The notes: a model not told the origin generated them from the letters alone. 64,000 nt of DNA from Paracoccus haematequi (GCF_900631945.1 NZ_UZWE01000062.1:1-64000); one strand, 5' to 3'; positions 16,563 to 37,003 are shown, counted from the stretch's first letter. Translations and numbers: made by a program.

Positions 16563-17708
16563 TCAGTCGTCCCGCCGCAGGCTCTCGCGCGCCAGTGCCG
16601 CGATCAGGTCGGTGCGCGTGACGATGCCGACGATCCGGTCGCCGTCCAGCACCGGCACCGCGTCCGTGTCGCTGGACGCCAGCTTCGGCAGCAGCGCGGC
16701 GATCGGCGTGTCGGGCGTCGCGGTGGGCAGGCGTTCGCCCATCACATCGGCGGCGCGCAGGTCGTGGCCCGCGCGCGACAGCCGCCCGTCGGGGCGGAAC
16801 CGGGCATGGGCGCGGGCGATCAGGTGCAGCTGGAAGATCACCCCCAGATAGCGCCCGTCCGGCTCTGCCACCGGCAGCGAGGTGAAGCCGTGGCGCGAAA
16901 ACAGCGCCGCGATGTCCAGCATCGACGTGTCGGGCGCGACCGTCACCAGGTCGCGGGACATGATGTCGCCCGCCACCTGGGCCTTGGTGCGGTGCGATGC
17001 GGCCTGCATCTCGGCCGCGGCGATCAGGCGGGCCAGATCCTCGACGCCCAGGTTCAGCGCCTGATTGTAGCGGACCAGGATCGCGGCCAGTTCGTCCTCG
17101 GACAGGCCCAGGCGCTCGGGCGGGGCGGGGTCGGTGGTGCCGCTGGGATTGACCTCTCCGAACTGGCGGAAGGGATAGCGCCGCCCGGTCGCATGGGCAT
17201 AGGCCGTGGCGATCACCACCAGCAGCACCGTGCCCGCCGCCACCGGCATCAGCGCGAAGCCCAGGCCCAGGGGCGCGATCTTGTCGGCGCCGATGGCCAC
17301 CGTCATCGCCACCGCCCCGCCGGGCGGATGGGTGGCCCGGCACAGCGCCATGGCGATGATCGCCGCGCCCACTGACAGCGGCACGGCGGCCATCGGATCG
17401 GCGACCAGGCGGCAGACCAGCAGCGCGACGAAGGCCGACAGGGTATTGCCCAGGACCGCGGGCCAGGGCTGGGCCAGCGGGCTGTTCGGCGCCGCGAAGA
17501 TCAGCACCGAGGTCGCCCCGAAGGGCGCGATCAGATACACGCCCAGCCACAACTCGGGCGAGGCGAGTAGTGCCAGTCCTGCCGCCGCCGCCAGTCCGAT
17601 CAGCGCGCCGATCCCCGCCCGCACGGCCTCGGCGGCGGGCACGGCGGCCAGGGACGGCCCAAGCGCGCGAAGACGGGAATGGCCCGTCCGGTCAACAAGG
17701 ATCCGCAA
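16563..17708 (-). CDS. HPP family membrane protein with two CBS domains
   Basis: The 381-residue protein has an N-terminal HPP domain with four membrane spans (about residues 25-175), including the family motif ATHPPGGA. A pair of CBS domains forms the C-terminal third (AGDIMSRDLVTVAPDTSMLD and DRIVGIVTRTDLIAAL). HPP proteins are integral membrane proteins, and some plant and cyanobacterial members transport nitrite. CBS pairs sense adenosine nucleotides. The exact role is unknown. I infer a TTG start at 17708 because GAAGGGG lies before it and it opens on RILVDRTGHSRLRALGPSLA; no ATG fits. It sits antisense between tRNA-Trp and secE. Confidence 0.8.
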   Translation of the reverse strand: MRILVDRTGHSRLRALGPSLAAVPAAEAVRAGIGALIGLAAAAGLALLASPELWLGVYLIAPFGATSVLIFAAPNSPLAQPWPAVLGNTLSAFVALLVCRLVADPMAAVPLSVGAAIIAMALCRATHPPGGAVAMTVAIGADKIAPLGLGFALMPVAAGTVLLVVIATAYAHATGRRYPFRQFGEVNPSGTTDPAPPERLGLSEDELAAILVRYNQALNLGVEDLARLIAAAEMQAASHRTKAQVAGDIMSRDLVTVAPDTSMLDIAALFSRHGFTSLPVAEPDGRYLGVIFQLHLIARAHARFRPDGRLSRAGHDLRAADVMGERLPTATPDTPIAALLPKLASSDTDAVPVLDGDRIVGIVTRTDLIAALARESLRRDD

Positions 17709-17798
17709 GACTGGCCCCTTCTTTCTGGCGCCACGATCCCTAGGAAGAAGGCGCGGCGGCTGCAAGATGCCCGTGCCGATGCTGCGACCTTTGCGGGC

Positions 17799-17827
17799 TT
17801 GAAACGGCGGACGCATCCCGCTACATG
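17799..17827 (+). promoter_or_regulatory. Promoter of secE-nusG
   Basis: TTGAAA (17799-17804) and TACATG (17822-17827) are 17 bases apart. The transcript would start near 17834, leaving a short leader with AAGGAG before the GTG of secE. Confidence 0.6.
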
Positions 17828-17856
17828 CCCCTCTGCATCTGTCAAGGAGCCTGTCA

Positions 17857-18054
17857 GTGGCCACCAATCCCGTCCAGTTCATCAACCAGGTCCGCGCCGA
17901 GGCCGCCAAGATCTCGTGGCCCACGCGGCGCGAGGTGATCACGACGACCATCATGGTGCTGATCCTGGCGGCGCTGTTCAGCGTGTTCTTTTCGCTGGTG
18001 GACCTGGCCATCCGCTTCGGCATCACCGAAGGGCTGCGGCTGATCGCCAACTGA
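17857..18054 (+). CDS. secE: Preprotein translocase subunit SecE
   Basis: The 65-residue single-span SecE stabilises SecY in the protein-export channel. The amphipathic FINQVRAEAAKISWPTRREV (about residues 8-27) is followed by one membrane segment TTTIMVLILAALFSVFFSLV, as expected for the minimal alphaproteobacterial form. The GTG start is preceded by AAGGAG. nusG follows after 171 bases, a gap with a short GGGGG/CCCCC hairpin and no gene. Confidence 0.95.
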   Translation: MATNPVQFINQVRAEAAKISWPTRREVITTTIMVLILAALFSVFFSLVDLAIRFGITEGLRLIAN

Positions 18055-18225
18055 TCGGGCTTGCATTTCCGGGCCTGCGGGGGTATCTGCCCCCGACTGT
18101 CCGGCAAACGGCGTGCATCGAATGCGGTTGCGCGCCGATTTCAATTTTGACGGATACGCGAAAATTCAAGGGGTTGCGCGGCGTGCCGGGTGATTCCCTT
18201 TTGACGAACAGGGATTGGTCGAAAC

Positions 18226-18762
18226 ATGGCAAAGCGTTGGTATTCGGTCAGCGTCCTGTCGAACTTCGAAAAGAAGGTCGCCGAGGCGATCCGGCAGGCC
18301 GTCGCCGAAAAGGGTCTGGAAGATCAGATCGACGAGGTGCTGGTCCCGACCGAGGAAGTGATCGAGATCAGGCGCGGCAAGAAGGTCACGTCCGAGCGCC
18401 GCTTCATGCCGGGCTATGTGCTGGTCCACATGGACATGTCGGACCGCACCTATCATCTGGTGAACTCGATCAACCGCGTCACCGGCTTCCTGGGCGCGCA
18501 GGGCAAGCCGATGCCGATGCGCGACGACGAAGTGAACGCGATGCTGAACCGCAGCGGCGAGGGCGAAAAGGCCGCGCCGCGCAACCTGATCCGCTTCGAG
18601 ATCGGGGAAAAGGTCAATGTGACCGACGGACCGTTCGACGGCTTTTCCGGCATGGTCGAGGAAGTGGACGAGATTTCGTCCCGCCTCAAGGTCACGGTCT
18701 CGATCTTCGGCCGGCCCACGCCGGTCGAGCTGGAATTCACGCAGGTCTCCAAGGCCTCGTGA
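18226..18762 (+). CDS. nusG: Transcription termination/antitermination factor NusG
   Basis: The 178-residue NusG binds RNA polymerase and links it to Rho or to the ribosome through S10. The NGN domain starts KRWYSVSVLSNFEKKVAEAI, and the C-terminal KOW domain includes FEIGEKVNVTDGPFDGFSG. Length is normal. The ATG at 18226 has only a weak AGGG before it. rplK follows 74 bases later, in the conserved secE-nusG-rplK order. Confidence 0.97.
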   Translation: MAKRWYSVSVLSNFEKKVAEAIRQAVAEKGLEDQIDEVLVPTEEVIEIRRGKKVTSERRFMPGYVLVHMDMSDRTYHLVNSINRVTGFLGAQGKPMPMRDDEVNAMLNRSGEGEKAAPRNLIRFEIGEKVNVTDGPFDGFSGMVEEVDEISSRLKVTVSIFGRPTPVELEFTQVSKAS

Positions 18763-18836
18763 TCGCGCGCGGGAGGCATTGAGCCGCACCGCTAAGTCGG
18801 CCCCTTCCGGGGCGTGATGATAAAGGAGAAGGCCCT

Positions 18837-19289
18837 ATGGCCAAGAAAGTTGTCGGCAGCCTCAAGCTGCAAATCAAGGCGGGCCAAGCCAACCCGTCGC
18901 CCCCCGTCGGCCCGGCCCTGGGTCAGCGCGGGATCAACATCATGGCCTTCTGCAAGGAATTCAACGCCAAGACGCAGGAGATGGAGCAGGGTTCCCCGGT
19001 TCCGGTCGTGATCACCTATTACGCGGACAAGTCGTTCAGCTTCGAAACGAAGACCGCCCCCGCCTCGTTCCTGCTGAAGAAGGCCGCCGGTCTGAAGCCG
19101 GTCGGCAAGCGCAACCGCGCCAAGGGTTCGGACAAGCCCGGCCGCGCCGTCGCCGGGACCGTGACCGTCAAGCAGGTGCGCGAGATCGCCGAAGCCAAGA
19201 TGAAGGATCTGTCGGCCAATGATGTCGAACAGGCGATGAAGATCATCCTGGGTTCCGCCCGGTCGATCGGTATCGAGGTGAAAGGCTAA
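18837..19289 (+). CDS. rplK: 50S ribosomal protein L11
   Basis: The 150-residue L11 binds the GTPase centre of 23S rRNA. The proline-rich N-terminal segment [20 protein letters not shown] (residues 12-31) and the C-terminal rRNA-binding helices are intact. It is slightly longer than the 142 residues of E. coli L11. AAGGAG precedes the ATG. A GCCCC/GGGGC hairpin lies in the gap after nusG, just before the ribosome site, and could influence translation. L1 begins after 3 bases. Confidence 0.97.
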   Translation: MAKKVVGSLKLQIKAGQANPSPPVGPALGQRGINIMAFCKEFNAKTQEMEQGSPVPVVITYYADKSFSFETKTAPASFLLKKAAGLKPVGKRNRAKGSDKPGRAVAGTVTVKQVREIAEAKMKDLSANDVEQAMKIILGSARSIGIEVKG

Positions 19290-19292
19290 GCC

Positions 19293-19991
19293 ATGGCGAA
19301 GATTTCCAAGAAAAAAGCCGCCGCCCGCGCCCAGTTCGAAGGCAAGGCCAACCTGACCGTCGAAGACGCGATCACCCTGGTGAAAGGCGCCGCCTCGGCC
19401 AAGTTCGACGAAACCGTCGAGATCGCGCTGAACCTGGGCGTCGATCCGCGCCATGCCGACCAGATGGTCCGCGGCGTCGTGACGCTGCCCGCTGGCACCG
19501 GCAAGGACGTTCGCGTCGCCGTCTTCGCCCGCGGTCCCAAGGCTGACGAGGCCAAGGCCGCCGGCGCGGATATCGTCGGCGCCGAAGACCTGATGGAGAC
19601 GATCCAGTCCGGCAAGATCGAGTTCGACCGCTGCATCGCGACGCCGGACATGATGCCGCTGGTCGGCCGCCTGGGCAAGATCCTGGGTCCGCGCAACCTG
19701 ATGCCGAACCCCAAGGTCGGCACGGTGACGATGGACGTGAAATCCGCCGTGGAAGCCGCCAAGGGCGGCGAGGTCCAGTTCAAGGCCGAAAAGGCGGGCG
19801 TGGTCCATGCCGGGATCGGCAAGGTGTCCTTCGACGCCGACAAGCTGGCCCAGAACCTGCGCGCCTTCGTGGACGCGGTCAGCCGGGCCAAGCCCTCGGG
19901 CGCGAAAGGGACCTACATGAAGAAGGTCTCGATCAGCTCGACCATGGGGCCGGGCGTGTCCGTGGACGTTGCCTCGGCGACCGCCAACTGA
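19293..19991 (+). CDS. rplA: 50S ribosomal protein L1
   Basis: The 232-residue L1 binds 23S rRNA at the E-site stalk and in many bacteria represses its own L11 operon. The core motif [18 protein letters not shown] is at about residues 127-144. The spacing of 3 bases from rplK indicates coupled translation. A long leader for rplJ follows. Confidence 0.97.
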   Translation: MAKISKKKAAARAQFEGKANLTVEDAITLVKGAASAKFDETVEIALNLGVDPRHADQMVRGVVTLPAGTGKDVRVAVFARGPKADEAKAAGADIVGAEDLMETIQSGKIEFDRCIATPDMMPLVGRLGKILGPRNLMPNPKVGTVTMDVKSAVEAAKGGEVQFKAEKAGVVHAGIGKVSFDADKLAQNLRAFVDAVSRAKPSGAKGTYMKKVSISSTMGPGVSVDVASATAN

Positions 19992-20208
19992 GAATTTCCC
20001 CGCCTCCGGGCGGGGAATGGCGGGGCGAAAGCCGCCCCGTCCTGTCCGAGACGGAGGGTGCCGGGAAACCGGCTTAATGTCCTTCCTGAGATGGGGAAGC
20101 ATTTTTCCGAAGGAAACCTTCGGGTGATCTTGCCCTAGCGGACCCGACCTGCCCTTCGGGGCGGGAAAAGTGAGAGCCGGGGGGAAACCCCCAACTTGGA
20201 GTGAAACC
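19992..20208 (+). ncRNA. rplJ (L10) leader RNA with hairpins
   Basis: Directly after rplA is a perfect 9-bp hairpin (TTCCCCGCC/GGCGGGGAA, 19996-20017) without U-run. Further on, GTCCGAGACGGAGG and the hairpin GCCGG-GAAA-CCGGC (20060-20073), then TTAATGTCCTTCCTGAGA, resemble the L10-binding leader found before rplJ in many bacteria. Binding of the L10-L12 complex would repress rplJL translation. The match is by pattern, not by structure search. Confidence 0.6.
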
Positions 20209-20724
20209 GTGGATAGAGCACAAAAAGAACAGGTGGTCGAAGAACTCGGCCAGATCTTTGAAAGCTCTGGCGTCGTGGTGGTTGCCCACTACGAGGGGAT
20301 GACGGTTGCACATATGCAGGACCTCCGCTCGCGCATGCGCGAAGCCGGCGGTTCGGTTCGCGTCGCCAAGAACAAGCTCGCCAAGATCGCCCTGGAAGGT
20401 AAGCCTTGCGCAAGCATCGCCGACTACCTGACGGGCATGACCGTGATCACCTATTCGGAAGATCCGACCGCTGCGGCCCGGATCGCCGACAAATACGCCA
20501 AGGACAACGATCGTTTCGTGATCCTGGGCGGTGCAATGGGTGATTCGGCCCTGGATCCGGCCGGTGTGAAAGCCGTCGCCTCGATGCCGTCGCGTGAAGA
20601 GCTGATCGCTCAGATCGTGTCCTGCCTCGGTGCGCCTGCCAGCAACATCGCCGGTGCCATTGGCGCGCCTGCAAGCAACATCGCGAGCATCCTTACGACC
20701 CTTGAGGAACGTGAGGCTGCGTAA
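20209..20724 (+). CDS. rplJ: 50S ribosomal protein L10
   Basis: The 171-residue L10 anchors L7/L12 dimers to the ribosomal stalk. It starts [20 protein letters not shown], the usual alphaproteobacterial N-terminus, from a GTG at 20209 with GGAG upstream. The C-terminal helix ([13 protein letters not shown]) binds L7/L12 dimers. In-frame codons upstream belong to the leader. L7/L12 follows 64 bases later. Confidence 0.96.
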   Translation: MDRAQKEQVVEELGQIFESSGVVVVAHYEGMTVAHMQDLRSRMREAGGSVRVAKNKLAKIALEGKPCASIADYLTGMTVITYSEDPTAAARIADKYAKDNDRFVILGGAMGDSALDPAGVKAVASMPSREELIAQIVSCLGAPASNIAGAIGAPASNIASILTTLEEREAA

Positions 20725-20788
20725 GCAACCCGATCCCCGCGTGTGGTTGAAAACCCGACGTTGGAACATTAACTGAGAGAACGGAAAA

Positions 20789-21163
20789 ATGGCTGATCTG
20801 AAACAACTCGCCGAACAAATCGTGGGCCTGACGCTGCTGCAAGCTCAGGAACTGAAAACCATCCTGAAAGACGAATACGGCATCGAGCCGGCCGCCGGTG
20901 GCGCCGTCATGATGGCCGGCCCGGCCGCTGGCCCGGCTGAAGCCGCCGAGGAAAAGACCGAATTCGACGTGGTTCTGGTCGAAGCCGGCGCCAACAAGAT
21001 CAACGTGATCAAGGAAGTGCGCGGCATCACCGGCCTGGGCCTGAAAGAAGCCAAGGATCTGGTCGAAGCCGGCGGCAAGGTCAAGGAAGGCGCCTCGAAA
21101 GCCGACGCCGAAGACATGAAGAAGAAGCTCGAAGCGGCTGGCGCCAAGGTCGAGCTGAAGTAA
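20789..21163 (+). CDS. rplL: 50S ribosomal protein L7/L12
   Basis: The 124-residue stalk protein recruits translation factors. It has an N-terminal dimerisation domain, an alanine-rich hinge (about residues 36-55) and the C-terminal factor-binding domain with [20 protein letters not shown] and [17 protein letters not shown] precedes the ATG. After it comes a hairpin and a 229-base gap to rpoB, which usually lets the cell make more L7/L12 than RNA polymerase. Confidence 0.97.
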   Translation: MADLKQLAEQIVGLTLLQAQELKTILKDEYGIEPAAGGAVMMAGPAAGPAEAAEEKTEFDVVLVEAGANKINVIKEVRGITGLGLKEAKDLVEAGGKVKEGASKADAEDMKKKLEAAGAKVELK

Positions 21164-21188
21164 TCGGCCTTCTGGCTGGTGTGAACAG

Positions 21189-21218
21189 GGCAGGGTCCGG
21201 GTTTTCCCGGTCCCTGCC
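21189..21218 (+). promoter_or_regulatory. Hairpin between rplL and rpoB
   Basis: GGCAGGGTCCGGG and CCCGGTCCCTGCC form a 13-bp stem with one mismatch and a TTTT loop. No U-run follows. It may be a partial attenuator or RNase III processing site, as found at this position in other bacteria. Confidence 0.5.
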
Positions 21219-21392
21219 GAACCTGTCTTGAAGGGCGGTCTGGATCAGACAATCCTTCAGGGCATGTTCGAGGTTCGGGAGCCGGGCGGTGGGACGCACG
21301 GCACGAATGGAACCTTTACCCCCTGCATTCGTAGGCCCGTGTCCTGGGTGCCCCGACCAGGACCGCGCGAAGACGAAAGGTGACAAGACCCC

Positions 21393-25538
<4,146 letters not shown>

Positions 25539-25587
25539 GGGCCTTGGCCCTCATCGCCTTCCCCGTGCCCTTCATTTAGGAAAAAAG

Positions 25588-29820
<4,233 letters not shown>

Positions 29821-29840
29821 TCGTTCCGGCGTGACATGCA

Positions 29841-29868
29841 AAGGCCCGGCAGCAATGCCGGGCCTTTT
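29841..29868 (+). terminator. Intrinsic terminator of rpoBC
   Basis: AAGGCCCGGC and GCCGGGCCTT form a perfect 10-bp stem around AGCAAT and end in TTTT, 21 bases after the rpoC stop. Confidence 0.95.
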
Positions 29869-29901
29869 GCGATCTTCGCGGCGTTGCCGGACTGCCTGAC
29901 T

Positions 29902-30411
29902 TCAGGCCGCGCCGTAGAGCATCGCCAAGGCGGGCATCCAGGCGGTGAGGATGCCGCCCGCCAGGGTGGCGGCGGCCGCAGTCCTCTCCAACCGCCAGCG
30001 GAGCGCCAGCAGAAGAAAATACAGAAACCAGAGCCCGGCCCAGAAGGCCCAGCACAGGCCCAGCCACAGCGTCATCCCATCCGTGGCATGGCGCAGCGTG
30101 ACCGCCGCTTCGGGCAGGACCGAGATCGCCACGAAAAGGCTGAACCAGCCCAGCCCGCGCCCATCGAAGCCCGACAGCCGGTTCATCCCCACCCACAGAT
30201 AGGTCAGGCTGAACAGCAATGTCAGGGCTGCGCCCTTGACGGTTTGCGGCGAGTCGGCCCCCGCCATGGACAGGACCGCGACGGTTCCGGTGATGAACGC
30301 GGCCGCAAGATTGATGACCACGATCTCTTTGTCGGCGATGCGGTTCATCATCCCCAAGCCGTTGAGCGTCAGGACCGCGCCGACGAAAAGAAGCGAAAGG
30401 GGAAGCAGCAT
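29902..30411 (-). CDS. AmiS/UreI family amide or urea channel
   Basis: The 169-residue protein has about six membrane spans and the family blocks LLFVGAVLTLNGLG at the N-terminus, LLFSLTYLWVGMNRLSGFDG and WFSLFVAIS in the middle, and GGILTAWMPALAMLYG at the end. These are the features of the AmiS/UreI channels that let urea or short amides cross the inner membrane. No urease or amidase gene is within the window, so its physiological substrate is open. The ATG at 30411 has AGGA upstream. It is convergent with rpoC and divergent from the EamA gene. Confidence 0.88.
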   Translation of the reverse strand: MLLPLSLLFVGAVLTLNGLGMMNRIADKEIVVINLAAAFITGTVAVLSMAGADSPQTVKGAALTLLFSLTYLWVGMNRLSGFDGRGLGWFSLFVAISVLPEAAVTLRHATDGMTLWLGLCWAFWAGLWFLYFLLLALRWRLERTAAAATLAGGILTAWMPALAMLYGAA

Positions 30412-30634
30412 CTGGGGTTCCTGACAACTTGTCCCCCCGCCAGCCGACAGGGGACCGCAAGGTCTGCTTACGGCAGGACGCAGGGACGGTTTACGGAAAA
30501 TTCCGCCAAGCAGAATATCGTGGCAGTAAAGAATGCCGCGCGGCGGGGTCGCTTGCGTAAGCCGCAGAAATTTCTTGCCCGATGCAGTGGCAATGCCTAA
30601 CGGGAAAGCTGTGTTCCCCCTGGTGAATCCGGCC

Positions 30635-31573
30635 ATGCGTACGCCCATCCTGTCCCCGATCCGGCGCGTCCGGCCTGCTTCGGTTCGTCCGCTGGCGCAC
30701 AAGCCGGGGGACAACCTGCACGGCGCGGCGCTGATGACGCTGTGCATGGTCGCCTTCGGCCTGAACGACACGGTGATGAAATTCGTCGTGCAGGACATGC
30801 CGCTGTATCAGGCGATCACCCTGCGCGGACTGTTCGCCATGGCCTTCATCGCGGCCCTGGCGCCCCGGATGGGCGGGCTTTCGCTGCGCATCCCCGCGCG
30901 GGCGCGCCGGCCGATGCTCTGGCGGCTGGTCGGAGAGATCGCCTCGACCATCCTGTTCCTGAACGCCTTGCAGAACATGGCGATGGGCGACGTGTCGGCG
31001 ATCATGCAGGCGCTGCCCCTGGCGGTGATGGTCTCGGCGTCGCTGTTCTTCGGCGAGACGCTGGGTTGGCGGCGGATCGGCGCGGTGATCGTCGGCTTCC
31101 TGGGCGTGCTGCTGATCCTGCGGCCGGGCGGCAACGTGTTCGGCCTGTGGGCGGTCGTCGCGCTTGCGGCCATGGCGATGATCGTGCTGCGCGACATGGC
31201 GACGCGCGGCTTCGGGCAAGAGATCAGCTCGGCCACCATCGCCTTTTATGCGGCGACGGGCGTGACCGCGACGGGCTTGGCCGTCAGCCTGGCGCAGGGA
31301 TGGGTGATGCCCAGCGGTGCGCAGATGCTGCTGCTGGCCCTTGGCAGCGTGTTTCTGACGGTGGGCTATGTCAGCGCGGTGGCGTCGATGCGGGTGGGGG
31401 AGATCTCGTATGTCGCGCCGTTCCGCTATACCTCGCTGCTGGTGGCGATCGCGATGGGGCTGATCGTGTTCGGCGAATGGCCCGACCTGTGGACCTGGGC
31501 CGGGTCGGCCCTGGTGGTGGCAGCGGGGATCTATACCATCCTGCGCGAGGCGCGGCTGGGCAGGGTCCGTTGA
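30635..31573 (+). CDS. EamA (DMT) family exporter
   Basis: The 312-residue protein carries ten predicted membrane helices in two EamA repeats (about residues 30-165 and 180-305). Conserved segments include FGLNDTVMKFVVQDMPLYQ and GETLGWRRIGAVIVGFLGVL. DMT transporters export amino acids, metabolites or drugs, and the cargo is unknown. The start is uncertain: ATGs at 30593 and 30533 are also in frame, and none has a clear ribosome site. Its TGA overlaps the ATG of the next gene by one base. Confidence 0.85.
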   Translation: MRTPILSPIRRVRPASVRPLAHKPGDNLHGAALMTLCMVAFGLNDTVMKFVVQDMPLYQAITLRGLFAMAFIAALAPRMGGLSLRIPARARRPMLWRLVGEIASTILFLNALQNMAMGDVSAIMQALPLAVMVSASLFFGETLGWRRIGAVIVGFLGVLLILRPGGNVFGLWAVVALAAMAMIVLRDMATRGFGQEISSATIAFYAATGVTATGLAVSLAQGWVMPSGAQMLLLALGSVFLTVGYVSAVASMRVGEISYVAPFRYTSLLVAIAMGLIVFGEWPDLWTWAGSALVVAAGIYTILREARLGRVR

Positions 31574-32415
31574 TGCGGGTGCAGATGCTGGGCCTGTGCC
31601 GGTTTTCCTATGTCGGGCTGCGGGGCTATCAGCGCGACCATGCCAGTGTCAGCGAACGCAGGACGTTTCTGTACGATCCTGCCCGGCTGGCGCGACGGTG
31701 GCTGTGGTTCACGACCCTGGCGCTGCCTGGCTGGCTGGCCCAGACGGATCCCGATTTCACCCTGGTCATCATGACCGGCCCGGATCTGCCGGAACCCTAT
31801 CTGACGCGCCTGCGCGGCCTGGCCGCGCGGCACCCGCAACTGCGCCTGGCCCTGATCCCCCCGATGGACCGCCACCTCGAGGCCTGCCACGCGGCCGTCG
31901 CCCCCCATGTCGATCCCTCGGCCGATGTCGTGGGCCATTTCCGCCATGACGACGACGACGCCGTGGCGCTTGACTATGTCGCGCGCGCCCGCGCCGATTT
32001 CGCGACGGTCGAGGGGCTGTGGCGGGCCGAAGGCCGGCTGTCTCTGGATCATGCGCGCGGGCTGATGATGCGGGCGAACGGGCCGGGCGCACAGTTCATC
32101 CCCCGGATCGCGCATAACATGGGTGTGGCGCTGACGATCTTCCTGCGCCCCGACCAGCCCAAGACCGCGCTGCATTTCAATCACACCCGGCTGCCCCTGT
32201 GGATGCCGGGGGTGGCGGTCACGCGTCCGCTGATGTTCATTCGCGGGATCCATGCCGACAGCGATTCCGGCGACATGGGTCCGGGCCTGCCTTGGGACAT
32301 CGCGCCGGATGCGCTGGACCGGCAACTGGCCCTGCGCTTTGGCCTGGATCGCACGGCGCTGAACGGCCTCGGGCGGCGGCTGGAGGCGGGGGTCGGCGCC
32401 GGGCCGTCATGTTGA
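31573..32415 (+). CDS. Putative rhamnosyltransferase-like glycosyltransferase
   Basis: The 280-residue protein matches the pattern of the putative rhamnosyl transferase family (DUF3118): it starts MRVQMLGLCRFSYVGL, has LPGWLAQTDPDFTLVIMTG, and an acidic FRHDDDDAVALDYV that resembles the metal/nucleotide-binding DxD of GT-A folds. Family members are thought to decorate surface polysaccharides, but activity is unproven. It is translationally coupled to the EamA gene (TGATG). Its last codons overlap the -35 box of the rpsL promoter. Confidence 0.8.
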   Translation: MRVQMLGLCRFSYVGLRGYQRDHASVSERRTFLYDPARLARRWLWFTTLALPGWLAQTDPDFTLVIMTGPDLPEPYLTRLRGLAARHPQLRLALIPPMDRHLEACHAAVAPHVDPSADVVGHFRHDDDDAVALDYVARARADFATVEGLWRAEGRLSLDHARGLMMRANGPGAQFIPRIAHNMGVALTIFLRPDQPKTALHFNHTRLPLWMPGVAVTRPLMFIRGIHADSDSGDMGPGLPWDIAPDALDRQLALRFGLDRTALNGLGRRLEAGVGAGPSC

Positions 32416-32440
32416 CAGCCCAGGCGATTCCCCCTATACG
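32412..32440 (+). promoter_or_regulatory. Promoter of the str operon
   Basis: TTGACA (32412-32417) and TATACG (32435-32440) are 17 bases apart. The -35 overlaps the TGA stop of the glycosyltransferase gene. The leader to rpsL is about 200 bases and includes a GCAACC-AGCC-GGTTGC hairpin (32603-32618). Confidence 0.85.
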
Positions 32441-32648
32441 CCCCACACCCGCCGGGGAACCGGCCGGGGGCCAGAACCTTTCGTGGTCACGATCCGGGCC
32501 GTAACTGCCTCGATCCTCTGGAATTTTCCCGTCCAGCTCGGTTATCGGGGCAGGATGGGTTTGGCATTTCGCGATTCGCGCGACGTGCCGTCGAGAAGCG
32601 GCGCAACCAGCCGGTTGCGAGTATTGACAGAGCAAGACGGGGAACCGA

Positions 32649-33020
32649 ATGCCGACGATCCAACAGCTGATCCGCAAACCGCGGCAGCCCAAGGTGCAGC
32701 GCTCGAAGTCGCAGCACCTGCAGGGCTGCCCGCAGAAACGCGGCGTCTGCACGCGCGTCTATACCACGACGCCGAAGAAACCGAACTCCGCCATGCGGAA
32801 GGTCGCCAAGGTGCGGCTGACCAACGGCTTCGAGGTCATTTCCTATATTCCGGGCGAAAAGCACAACCTCCAGGAACACAGCGTCGTGCTGATCCGTGGC
32901 GGCCGCGTGAAAGACCTTCCGGGTGTCCGTTACCACATCCTGCGCGGTGTGCTGGATACCCAGGGCGTCAAGGATCGTCGCCAGCGTCGTTCGAAATACG
33001 GCGCCAAGCGTCCGAAATAA
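32649..33020 (+). CDS. rpsL: 30S ribosomal protein S12
   Basis: The 123-residue S12 sits at the decoding centre. The loop [14 protein letters not shown] keeps the lysines at which streptomycin resistance arises, and [13 protein letters not shown] is also intact, so the protein reads as streptomycin-sensitive wild type. It is the first gene of the rpsL-rpsG-fusA-tuf operon and has its own strong promoter. Confidence 0.98.
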   Translation: MPTIQQLIRKPRQPKVQRSKSQHLQGCPQKRGVCTRVYTTTPKKPNSAMRKVAKVRLTNGFEVISYIPGEKHNLQEHSVVLIRGGRVKDLPGVRYHILRGVLDTQGVKDRRQRRSKYGAKRPK

Positions 33021-33032
33021 GGAGAGGCATCC

Positions 33033-33503
33033 ATGTCCCGTCGTCACGCCGCTGAAAAGCGCGAAGTCCTGCCCGACGCCAAATTTGGCGATCGCGTGCT
33101 GACCAAATTCATGAACAACCTGATGGTTGACGGCAAGAAATCGGTTGCCGAGCGCATCGTCTATTCGGCCCTGGACCGCGTCCAGTCCCGCCTGAAGCGC
33201 GAACCGATCGAAGTCTTCCACGAAGCCCTGGACAACGTGAAACCCTCGGTCGAGGTGCGTTCGCGCCGCGTCGGCGGTGCCACCTACCAGGTTCCGGTCG
33301 AGGTTCGTCCGACCCGCCGCGAGGCCCTGGCGATCCGCTGGCTGATCGATGCGTCCAAGAAGCGCAACGAAAACACGATGGAAGAACGCCTTGCGGGCGA
33401 ACTGGCCGATGCCGTGAACGGCCGCGGCACGGCCGTCAAGAAACGCGAAGACACGCACAAGATGGCCGACGCCAACAAGGCGTTCAGCCACTACCGCTGG
33501 TAA
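33033..33503 (+). CDS. rpsG: 30S ribosomal protein S7
   Basis: The 156-residue S7 starts assembly of the 30S head. It shows the family opening [20 protein letters not shown] and [20 protein letters not shown] (about residues 76-95). GGAGAGG precedes the ATG. It lies 12 bases after rpsL and 18 before fusA. Confidence 0.98.
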   Translation: MSRRHAAEKREVLPDAKFGDRVLTKFMNNLMVDGKKSVAERIVYSALDRVQSRLKREPIEVFHEALDNVKPSVEVRSRRVGGATYQVPVEVRPTRREALAIRWLIDASKKRNENTMEERLAGELADAVNGRGTAVKKREDTHKMADANKAFSHYRW

Positions 33504-33521
33504 GGCGAAAGGATCCAGACC

Positions 33522-35645
<2,124 letters not shown>

Positions 35646-35710
35646 CAGGCGGGGCGGGGCCTCGGTCCCGCCCATCCCCCATGAATCGGTGAATTGAGGA
35701 GCCCTGCACG

Positions 35711-36886
<1,176 letters not shown>

Positions 36887-36910
36887 TCTGACCCAAACAC
36901 CACACCCAAA

Positions 36911-36943
36911 AGGGCCGTCTCCCACAAGGAGGCGGCCTTGTTT
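36911..36943 (+). terminator. Intrinsic terminator of the str operon
   Basis: GGCCGTCTCC and GGAGGCGGCC pair with one G-U, followed by TTGTTTA. It is nearly the same as the terminator after tuf copy 1. Confidence 0.88.
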
Positions 36944-36974
36944 ATTGGAAGGCGCCGATTCCGGCGATCCGGCC

Positions 36975-37003
36975 TTGACGCTGGCCCGCCAAAACGGCTA
37001 TAG
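36975..37003 (+). promoter_or_regulatory. Promoter of the S10 operon
   Basis: TTGACG (36975-36980) and CTATAG (36998-37003) are 17 bases apart (TATAGG would be 18). The transcript would start near 37010, about 150 bases before rpsJ. Confidence 0.8.

Noticed and set aside
16550-16563. tRNA-Trp as the attachment site of an integrated element
   Set aside because: No integrase gene and no direct repeat of the tRNA 3' end were seen downstream. The HPP gene has the same composition as its neighbours.
18055-18225. A gene or promoter in the secE-nusG gap
   Set aside because: Two TTGACG strings occur but have no matching -10, and no frame with a ribosome site is present. Only a short GGGGG/CCCCC hairpin is visible.
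30533-30634. Longer N-terminus for the EamA transporter starting at 30533 or 30593
   Set aside because: The extra residues do not resemble the family and no ribosome site supports them, though the start at 30635 also remains uncertain.
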